Positions 1-4,576 of a stretch of 5,175 bases of DNA are shown here, one piece after another. The notes under the pieces are model-generated. The model was not told where the DNA came from. It was given only the letters and a program-made list of their open reading frames with translations, and made no database searches. The position numbers and the translations under genes were made by a program. Origin of the DNA: Nitrospirae bacterium RBG_19FT_COMBO_42_15 (GTDB lineage: Bacteria; Nitrospirota; CAKKRA01; 9FT-COMBO-42-15). The stretch lies in NCBI GenBank assembly GCA_001803815.1, contig MHEL01000034.1, positions 1 through 5,175 on the forward strand, in the 5' to 3' direction. Within the stretch, counting starts at the first letter, position 1. Every line of letters starts with the position of its first letter.

Positions 1-192
1 ATGGGCACTGTTGTGGAAGGTGATATGGAGAAGATATTTGAGCTTATAAAGAAATGCCACAATGAAGTCTTGAAAAACTCTGAGAGGGTCTTGACATCTA
101 TTACTATTGATGATAGAAAAGGGGCAGTTGATAGTATAAATAGAAAGGTTGCTGCCATAGAAAAGAGGGTAGGTAAGGAACTGAAGAAGTGA
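1..192 (+). CDS. MTH1187/YqgV-type thiamine-binding protein, C-terminal part (5' truncated by window edge)
   Basis: The 63 visible residues match, from memory, the C-terminal two thirds of the MTH1187/YqgV family (DUF77, thiamine-binding-protein-like). The diagnostic stretches are MGTVVEG at residues 1-7, a helix with IKKCHNEVL at 16-24, RVLTSITIDDRK at 29-40, and a final basic helix, KVAAIEKRV. Members are small cytoplasmic ferredoxin-like proteins of about 95-105 residues that form oligomers; some bind thiamine, and their physiological role is poorly defined. The ATG at position 1 is almost certainly the internal Met of the conserved GMGT motif, not the start, because about 35-40 N-terminal residues of the family are missing. 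The true start should lie just before the window. The gene ends with TGA at 190-192, and a hairpin plus T-run follows 10 bases later, so it is the last gene of its transcript. Confidence 0.82.
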   Translation: MGTVVEGDMEKIFELIKKCHNEVLKNSERVLTSITIDDRKGAVDSINRKVAAIEKRVGKELKK

Positions 193-202
193 CAAAAATT
201 GG

Positions 203-244
203 CGCACAGATTGTTAAAATTTGTTAATACTGTGTGATTTTTTT
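203..244 (+). terminator. Rho-independent terminator after the thiamine-binding-protein gene
   Basis: CGCACAG at 203-209 pairs with CTGTGTG at 230-236 (seven pairs, one of them G-U). A run of seven T at 238-244 follows almost directly. The 20-base loop contains two TTAA copies that could add a short inner stem. It lies 10 bases after the stop codon at 192, the expected place. The stem is short, so efficiency is uncertain. Confidence 0.55.
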
Positions 245-256
245 GTTATAGTTTTG

Positions 257-262
257 TATAAT
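257..262 (+). promoter_or_regulatory. Candidate -10 box for the lytic transglycosylase gene
   Basis: A perfect TATAAT lies just after the terminator and 85 bases before the ATG at 348. No good -35 hexamer is found 16-18 bases upstream, so this is a candidate only, possibly dependent on an activator. Transcription would begin near 269 and give a leader of about 80 bases. I see no recognisable riboswitch or leader peptide in that leader. Confidence 0.4.
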
Positions 263-347
263 GATTGAATCTTAAAGAAGAATTTGTAGTGGTTTTAAGG
301 AACAGAATTTGCAAAGATAAAGGAGTGGTTCAGTAGAGAGGTTTAAA

Positions 348-1304
348 ATGACTATTAAAGAGTGTCTTAAGGCATTAGAAGGAAAGCATATTGGCAACAG
401 GATGCGGGCAATTAATGCCTTGAGTAAGATTGATAATAAAGAGGCAAAGTCAATACTTGCATCTATTGCGAATAATGCTGGCGAAAAGCCGTATATCAGG
501 CATTACGCAAGAAGGGCTGTTCAAACAGCTTCACCAGCCTCAAGTTATCAGCAGCTAATTGCAGGGTATGAGCCAGAACGGTTCATATCAGGTATTATAA
601 TGCCGCAGAAACGGCTGTTTCTAAATAGGGTATTAATTACAGGCGGATTCCTTTTCTTGGTGATGCTCTCATTTTTATATATAGATTATGGCGCTGTTTC
701 AGAGGTCTCAGGAAGGCAGAGCGAAAATTTAATTGAGAATGATAAAAAAGATGAGACGCTGAAGGTAGAAGTTTCTGGACTCAATCCTTACAGGCTTTTT
801 GAATTGGCAGAGAACACCTACAAGGTTGATGCAGCCATGATTGAATCCCTCTGGTTTCAGGAATCATCAATGGGCAGGAACCTTGGTGATTACAGGATAC
901 TTGATGTATATAAGATTAAAAAAGATGATTCACAAGAGGTAAAGGAATGGAAAAAGAAGGAGAGGAAGGCGTTTATTGCAATATGCAAGGCAAACGGCTT
1001 TGACAGCAGAAAGCAGTTCGGAGGAAGATACGGAGAGATGGGGCCGTTCCAGTTTATTCCGAGCACATGGCTTGTGTACGGCAAGGATGGAAACAACGAC
1101 GGCAGGGCAAATCCATGGGATATGGCGGATGCCGTGACTACTGTGGCGTCTTATCTAAAACTTTATGGTTATAAAAAAGAGGACTTTAACAGAATTAAAA
1201 GGGCGATTGCATATTATAATCAGAGCCCTAAGTATTTTGATTTACTTCAAAGAAACGCAGGATTATTTGGACTGGATATTAAGCAGGGTTATTTCTCAAA
1301 GTAG
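348..1304 (+). CDS. Membrane-anchored MltB-like lytic murein transglycosylase with N-terminal HEAT-like region
   Basis: This 318-residue protein has three parts. Residues about 3-60 form a HEAT-like helical repeat (A-x2-AL-x2-I, then P-x-IR-x2-A-x2-A). Residues about 95-112 are a single hydrophobic helix preceded by K88, R89 and R94, so the N terminus should be cytoplasmic. Residues about 145-310 resemble the family 3 (MltB/SLT_2) lytic transglycosylase domain. Visible hallmarks are QESSMGR with likely catalytic Glu172, YRILD at 182-186 as in MltB, GEMGPFQFIPSTW at 229-241, an Asp/Asn-rich loop at 247-258 like the Slt35 calcium site, and a late AYYNQSPKY at 288-296. Such enzymes cleave the MurNAc-GlcNAc bond of peptidoglycan, leaving 1,6-anhydroMurNAc. 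The start is supported by GAGAGG ending six bases before the ATG. The gene appears to be transcribed alone, and its 3' end overlaps the convergent YkgJ-type gene by 16 bp. The fold and enzyme class are well supported; the HEAT call rests on periodicity only. Confidence 0.85.
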   Translation: MTIKECLKALEGKHIGNRMRAINALSKIDNKEAKSILASIANNAGEKPYIRHYARRAVQTASPASSYQQLIAGYEPERFISGIIMPQKRLFLNRVLITGGFLFLVMLSFLYIDYGAVSEVSGRQSENLIENDKKDETLKVEVSGLNPYRLFELAENTYKVDAAMIESLWFQESSMGRNLGDYRILDVYKIKKDDSQEVKEWKKKERKAFIAICKANGFDSRKQFGGRYGEMGPFQFIPSTWLVYGKDGNNDGRANPWDMADAVTTVASYLKLYGYKKEDFNRIKRAIAYYNQSPKYFDLLQRNAGLFGLDIKQGYFSK

Positions 1305-1603
1305 TAGCCGCATTCAAAATTTACATCAGCTAAGTCTTTTTCATCTATAGGAAATGCAATACACTGTTTTGGCCTTCCATTGTGGTATATCTGGCACCAG
1401 ATATTTTCGCCTGTGCCCTTTAAGAAAGGGCAGCGGTAAACAAGACGGCAGCAGTTACCGCACTGGAGGCACTCGCCTCTGCGTTTTGTCTCCTGCTCCT
1501 TTAAATAATCTTCCCTGAGATTGCATATTACGAGTCTTCTGACCTTGTTTTTCAGTTTTGTGATTATACCTGTAGTATACCTGTCTTGATTCTCTAAAGC
1601 CAC
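1289..1603 (-). CDS. YkgJ-type CxxCxxCC zinc/iron-chelating domain protein
   Basis: This is a 104-residue Cys-rich protein. Its core C-x2-C-x2-CC (Cys45, 48, 51, 52) is followed by Cys58, Cys70 and Cys81 in the context CPFL, WC-x-IY and P-x2-C-x-AFP. That spacing is the signature of the YkgJ/UPF0153 family, predicted to chelate zinc or an iron centre; its biological role is not established. Extra Cys27 and Cys98 are also present. Residues 1-42 are basic and probably helical. The start is GTG at 1603-1601, chosen because a GGAG sits seven bases upstream; the ATG overlapping that GGAG is out of frame and meets a stop two codons later. The stop, TAA at 1291-1289, lies inside the convergent transglycosylase gene. 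A terminator separates it from the DUF3047 gene upstream, so it probably has its own promoter. Confidence 0.85.
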   Translation of the reverse strand: MALENQDRYTTGIITKLKNKVRRLVICNLREDYLKEQETKRRGECLQCGNCCRLVYRCPFLKGTGENIWCQIYHNGRPKQCIAFPIDEKDLADVNFECGYYFEK

Positions 1604-1610
1604 CTTTTCA

Positions 1611-1614
1611 CTCC
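1611..1614 (-). promoter_or_regulatory. Ribosome binding site deciding the GTG start of the YkgJ-type gene
   Basis: GGAG on the minus strand lies seven bases before the GTG at 1603-1601. It overlaps an out-of-frame ATG that is stopped after two codons (ATG GAG TGA), which leaves GTG as the best supported start. Confidence 0.55.
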
Positions 1615-1620
1615 ATTAAT

Positions 1621-1633
1621 AACAGATTCTGTT
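1621..1633. repeat. 13-bp perfect inverted repeat upstream of the YkgJ-type gene
   Basis: AACAGA-T-TCTGTT is a perfect dyad with a one-base centre, 18-30 bases before the GTG start. It sits just downstream of the candidate minus-strand promoter, where a repressor could bind or a small hairpin could form in the leader. No regulator family can be assigned, and chance occurrence is possible. Confidence 0.3.
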
Positions 1634-1642
1634 GCCACTACA

Positions 1643-1670
1643 AATATCAAGATTCTGAAAACTTATTCAA
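1643..1670 (-). promoter_or_regulatory. Weak candidate promoter for the YkgJ-type gene
   Basis: On the minus strand TTGAAT (1670-1665) and GATATT (1648-1643) are separated by 16 bases, matching the sigma-70 consensus at four of six positions each. It lies between the upstream terminator and the gene. Support is the position plus moderate matches only. Confidence 0.25.
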
Positions 1671-1680
1671 GGATGCCAAA

Positions 1681-1720
1681 TAAAAAAAACCATATTATAA
1701 TACACATCATTGGATGGTTT
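1681..1720 (-). terminator. Rho-independent terminator after the DUF3047 gene
   Basis: On the minus strand AAACCAT (1720-1714) can pair with ATGGTTT (1693-1687). The second arm runs straight into a T-tract (complement of the eight A at 1682-1689). The stem begins about 20 bases after the DUF3047 stop codon. The loop is 20 bases and the stem has only two G-C pairs, so it is moderate in strength. Confidence 0.5.
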
Positions 1721-1741
1721 GTCTATAAAAAAATATTTTTT

Positions 1742-2743
1742 TCACATTATTATTTTTTTAGGTTTTTTCGGCCTTTTTACAGCTATTACTGCAACAACAG
1801 CTATTAATATTAGAATAAAGGCTGCTAAAGATATATATAAAATACTGCTGTTTACAGCTATTACAGTATCTGAAGCCTTTGCATCAGGGGAAGTTTTGGG
1901 GATAATCCTTGATTTAATTGCAGCAAATCCGCTTTTTTTTGTTTTAATTTCTTCTTTTTTGCCAGCTCCGGCAGCATCAGGCTTATCTTTTTTATCTTCT
2001 AAAAATACAGGAATCTCTTTAGTTTTTGGATTAGCGCTGCCTATTAAAGCATCTGCTCCTTTTTCAACAGGCTTAGGCGCCTCTGCTAACATAACAGGCT
2101 CTTTTTCAAATCTGATAGCGCTAAAAAAACTTTCCGCGCTGCTTTTTGTATTATCTGTGTCTATCATAACCGATACCTTGCCGACTAAGGGCGGTTCTTC
2201 ATTAAACAGCATCTTATAATCTGCATAAACATTCCTTTTCTCCTCAAGCCACTCGCCGAGCCTTTCTTTTCCGCTCCGGAGGACAATATATTTTGTATAG
2301 GAGTATTTCGTGCTTGTTATGACTGAACCTGCAGGCGCAGAAGTTTCCCATATATACCCGACAACCCTGCTGTTTATCATTGCCGGGAATTTTGGAAAGA
2401 CTATATATATTTGTGCTGCCTGATCATCGGTCTTGCGATTTCTGACATCAGCGCCGTCAGGAAGACTTGAAACCTTCCATCTCCATGTTATTACCGGGTA
2501 TTCTTTTATATTGAAATTGAGCTCTTTATGAAGGGCAAAGCTGTTTTTACTGCTTTTTAAATGGATAAAGGGGATTCCATCTTCATTTTCAAAAATGATT
2601 TCGCCTTTTCCTTTCCACTCCTTTAATTCCCATCCTTTTGGAATATTGCTGTTTTTCTCTTGAGTGAAGTCTGCTGTTATTGCAGCATAAGAAGGGGATG
2701 AAACAATTGCAACTATTAATAATGAAAATAAAAATCTAATCAT
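1742..2743 (-). CDS. Exported DUF3047 protein with C-terminal membrane helix
   Basis: This 333-residue protein starts with a clear signal peptide: MIR, a hydrophobic stretch at 4-14, and a likely cut after SYA at 18-20. Residues about 24-213 match my recollection of DUF3047: ITWRWKV at 85-91, LPDGADVR at 94-101, a conserved DDQAAQIYIVF at 106-116, YIWE at 130-133, IVLRSG at 153-158, W165 followed by KRNVYADY at 169-176, and the late DTDNT at 195-199. The function of this family is unknown; the fold is probably a beta-rich periplasmic domain. A Lys/Pro/Ala-rich linker (about 214-295) follows, then a strong hydrophobic helix at about 300-322 and a basic tail, KRPKKPKK at 323-330. The topology is therefore a periplasmic domain tethered at its C terminus with the tail in the cytoplasm. 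GGTG lies shortly upstream of the ATG, a weak ribosome site. The gene is divergent from the ATPase operon and is followed by its own terminator. Confidence 0.82.
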   Translation of the reverse strand: MIRFLFSLLIVAIVSSPSYAAITADFTQEKNSNIPKGWELKEWKGKGEIIFENEDGIPFIHLKSSKNSFALHKELNFNIKEYPVITWRWKVSSLPDGADVRNRKTDDQAAQIYIVFPKFPAMINSRVVGYIWETSAPAGSVITSTKYSYTKYIVLRSGKERLGEWLEEKRNVYADYKMLFNEEPPLVGKVSVMIDTDNTKSSAESFFSAIRFEKEPVMLAEAPKPVEKGADALIGSANPKTKEIPVFLEDKKDKPDAAGAGKKEEIKTKKSGFAAIKSRIIPKTSPDAKASDTVIAVNSSILYISLAAFILILIAVVAVIAVKRPKKPKKIIM

Positions 2744-2764
2744 GCCTCACCAAACTGCGAATAT

Positions 2765-2770
2765 ATTATC
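2765..2770 (-). promoter_or_regulatory. Weak candidate -10 box for the DUF3047 gene
   Basis: GATAAT on the minus strand (five of six to TATAAT) lies 21 bases before the ATG at 2743, with no recognisable -35 hexamer. It touches the end of the 16-bp palindrome at 2770-2785, which would then sit in the promoter spacer. The surrounding DNA is very A+T-rich, so such matches are expected by chance. Confidence 0.25.
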
Positions 2771-2785
2771 ATATTAATTAATATG
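2770..2785. repeat. 16-bp perfect palindrome between divergent genes
   Basis: CATATTAATTAATATG reads identically on both strands. It lies in the 137-bp region between the divergent DUF3047 and MinD-like ATPase genes, 27 bases from the first and 95 from the second. A position between two divergent promoters suits an operator for a dimeric regulator, but no known regulator can be assigned and A+T-rich DNA yields such palindromes more readily. Confidence 0.45.
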
Positions 2786-2814
2786 TTGCCATATAATTCT
2801 AAAATAAATTTTTG

Positions 2815-2823
2815 TGGTATAAT
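2815..2823 (+). promoter_or_regulatory. Extended -10 promoter for the ATPase - J/HTH operon
   Basis: TGGTATAAT is an exact TGnTATAAT extended -10 element, 57 bases before the ATG at 2881. Extended -10 promoters need little or no -35 contact, and none is evident here (TTGCCA at 2786-2791 is too far away). Transcription would start near 2830. A second, weaker candidate lies just downstream: TTGAAA 2828-2833, 17-base spacer, TAGATT 2851-2856. Confidence 0.55.
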
Positions 2824-2880
2824 TAACTTGAAAACAGGCAGTTTATAGGATAGATTTAAGTTTTATTAAGGAGAGAAGAG

Positions 2881-3843
2881 ATGGTTTTTGAATCAGGCGA
2901 CAACGGCAATGGAAGAGGCTCATTTAACGGGCAGATATGGGCTATTGGAGGCGGCAAGGGCGGAACCGGAAAAAGCCTCATTACCTCAAATCTTGGCATC
3001 TGCCTTTCAAGGGCTGGAAAAGAGGTATTATTGGTTGATGCAGATTTAGGCGGCGCCAATCTACATTCCTGTTTAGGCACATCTTTTCCAAATGTAACAC
3101 TTTCGGATTTCATCAGAAAAAAGGTCCCAAGCATCAAGAATGTAACTATAAATACTGGAATCCCGCATCTGAGCCTTATAAGCGGCGCAGAGGACTATCT
3201 TGAGGTGGCAAATACGAATTATGCACAGAAGATGCGGCTTCTAAAGCAATTGACATATGTAGAAAGCGATTACATCCTTTTAGACCTTGGCGCTGGAACA
3301 TCCTTTAATACACTGGATTTCTTTCTGATTGCAGACTGCGGCATAATTGTTGTTACACCAGAGCCTACATCTATTGAAAATGCATACAGATTCATAAAGA
3401 GCGTATTTTACAGGCGGCTTAAGAGGATAGTGAACAATCATGGCATCCGTGAGATTATTGCCGAGGTAATGGACAGGAAGAATGAGCTCGGGATAAAGAC
3501 GCCGATAGAGCTGATAAGCCATATTGAGGTTATTGACAAAGCAATAGGCCAGAGGTTTAAGGAAGAGGTGCTTAAGTTCAAGCCGAAGCTGATAATAAAT
3601 AGCGTCAGGACAAGGGGTGATATTAACATAGGTTTTTCAATAAAGAGCACATGCCTTAAATATTTTGGGATAAATATGACTTATGTTGGTTATGTTGAAT
3701 ATGATGAAAGCATCTGGCAGGCAGTGCGCCGGCGCCGGCCTTTTTTGCTTGAATATCCCAATTCAAGGCCTGCAAAGTGCATGGAGAGGATTGCCAAAAA
3801 TATAATTATGAATAAAGAATTAGATGAAGAATTTATATTATGA
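2881..3843 (+). CDS. MinD/ParA-family ATPase (FlhG-like)
   Basis: This is a 320-residue P-loop ATPase of the SIMIBI MinD/ParA class. The deviant Walker A motif is KGGTGKS at 26-32, with signature Lys26 and Lys31. Walker A' is LLVDADLGGANL at 50-61 (Asp53, Asp55) and Walker B is YILLDLGAGT at 131-140 (Asp135). TPEPTSIENAYRFIK at 159-173 and IINSVRTRGD at 238-247 resemble MinD/FlhG. Between them, residues about 174-235 form a charged, probably helical insertion not present in MinD or classical FlhG. VRRRRPFLLEYPNS at 282-295 precedes the final helix. The N terminus lacks the DQAxxLR motif of flagellar FlhG, and no clear amphipathic MinD-type membrane-targeting helix is seen at the C terminus. 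Such ATPases dimerise on ATP and position other complexes in the cell. AAGGAG seven bases before the ATG supports the start. The stop overlaps the next gene by ATGA, so the two are translationally coupled. The family is certain; the cargo is unknown. Confidence 0.9.
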   Translation: MVFESGDNGNGRGSFNGQIWAIGGGKGGTGKSLITSNLGICLSRAGKEVLLVDADLGGANLHSCLGTSFPNVTLSDFIRKKVPSIKNVTINTGIPHLSLISGAEDYLEVANTNYAQKMRLLKQLTYVESDYILLDLGAGTSFNTLDFFLIADCGIIVVTPEPTSIENAYRFIKSVFYRRLKRIVNNHGIREIIAEVMDRKNELGIKTPIELISHIEVIDKAIGQRFKEEVLKFKPKLIINSVRTRGDINIGFSIKSTCLKYFGINMTYVGYVEYDESIWQAVRRRRPFLLEYPNSRPAKCMERIAKNIIMNKELDEEFIL

Positions 3844-4532
3844 AGAAATTTAATAATCAGAATTATTATGAAATTTTAGAGGTAAAGGAGGATGCCTCAT
3901 ATAAAGAGATAGAGGACGCCTATAAAAGGGCAAAAGAGACATACAGCGGAGAGTCGCTTGCCACCTATTCCCTTTTTACTGCAGAGGAGTGCAAGGAGAT
4001 ATTATATGCTGTTGAAGATGCGTACAGGATATTAAGCTTTAGCAAGACAAGGGAAGAATATAACAAGAGGTTGGCTGCCGGCCTTAGTGTTGAGGACCTT
4101 GAGCCCACTCATATTGAAGAACCTGCAAAGACAGCGCCTCCGATTGTTGCTGAATCATGGAAGGAGATTGCTCCTGAGAATAAGGAAACTATGCAATGCG
4201 CCCCTGCGCCAATTAAAACTGCTGTTGAGATGCCAAAGGCAGTGCAAACAAATAAAGAGGCAGAGTCTTTTGAAGGCGTTGAATTCAGGGGGAGCATACT
4301 CAAGATAATCAGAGAGAGAAGGGGTATAAGCCTTAATCTTGTTGCAGAAAAGACAAAGATAAATATAAATTATTTAGAGAATATTGAAGCAGAAAAATAT
4401 CACCAGCTTCCTGCAGAGGTCTTTTTAAAGGGCTATCTCTTCCAATACGCAAGGTTCCTCGGCATTGATGCAAAAAAGGTGGTGGAGGACTATATGAGGT
4501 TTTATAGCTTCAATAACGGGGAGAAGAAATAG
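3840..4532 (+). CDS. J-domain-like / RodZ-type helix-turn-helix fusion protein
   Basis: This 230-residue protein has no signal peptide or membrane helix. Residues about 8-78 resemble a J domain: NYYEILEVKEDASYKEIEDAY at the start and YAVEDAYRILSFSKTREEYNKRL at the end. The HPD tripeptide that activates Hsp70 is absent; the equivalent loop at about 33-39 reads ETYSGES. A Pro/Ala/Glu-rich linker covers about 85-145. Residues about 149-222 match the RodZ N-terminal helix-turn-helix (HTH_25): LKIIRERRGISL at 154-165, VAEKTKI at 168-174, YLENIEAEKYHQLP at 178-191 and VFLKGYLFQYARFLGID at 194-210. In RodZ this domain binds MreB rather than DNA, and RodZ then has a membrane helix, which is missing here. 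The ATG overlaps the stop of the ATPase gene (ATGA, 3840-3843), with no strong ribosome site of its own. The likely role is an adaptor or partner of the ATPase. DNA binding cannot be excluded. Confidence 0.85.
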   Translation: MKKFNNQNYYEILEVKEDASYKEIEDAYKRAKETYSGESLATYSLFTAEECKEILYAVEDAYRILSFSKTREEYNKRLAAGLSVEDLEPTHIEEPAKTAPPIVAESWKEIAPENKETMQCAPAPIKTAVEMPKAVQTNKEAESFEGVEFRGSILKIIRERRGISLNLVAEKTKININYLENIEAEKYHQLPAEVFLKGYLFQYARFLGIDAKKVVEDYMRFYSFNNGEKK

Positions 4533-4534
4533 AC

Positions 4535-4565
4535 AAAGGTTAAAAAAAACTAATGATTAACCTTT
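4535..4565. terminator. Possible hairpin terminator between convergent genes
   Basis: AAAGGTTAA at 4535-4543 is the exact inverse of TTAACCTTT at 4557-4565, a nine-pair stem with a 13-base loop. It starts three bases after the stop of the J/HTH gene and ends 12 bases before the stop of the convergent gene, so it could serve both directions. The stem has only two G-C pairs, and the following bases are A+T-rich rather than a pure T-run, so strength is doubtful. Confidence 0.4.
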
Positions 4566-4576
4566 ATTATTTATAT

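Noticed and set aside
1..3. ATG at position 1 as the true start of the first gene
   Set aside because: The encoded MGTVVEG matches the internal GMGT segment of the MTH1187/YqgV family; about 35-40 residues are missing, so the start lies before the window.
193..347. Possible riboswitch in front of the transglycosylase gene, given the thiamine-related gene upstream
   Set aside because: No TPP-riboswitch core such as CTGAGA is visible; the region is accounted for by a terminator, a -10-like box and a short leader.
1710..2219. Plus-strand open frame of 169 codons with hydrophobic, Ser/Ala/Leu-rich translation
   Set aside because: It is antisense to the linker and membrane helix of the DUF3047 gene, whose signal peptide and family motifs are clear; its low-complexity composition mirrors that gene.
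2856..3137. Minus-strand open frame opposite the start of the ATPase gene
   Set aside because: It is antisense to the Walker A region; the Pro-rich translation has no family features.
2881..3843. Assignment of the ATPase as septum-site MinD or flagellar FlhG
   Set aside because: There is no MinC or MinE neighbour and no clear MinD-type C-terminal amphipathic helix; the FlhG DQAxxLR N-terminal motif and flagellar neighbours are also absent, so only the superfamily is called.
4087..4308. Plus-strand open frame of 73 codons inside the J/HTH gene
   Set aside because: It is an out-of-phase reading of the Pro/Ala/Glu linker, giving Leu/Arg-rich low complexity.
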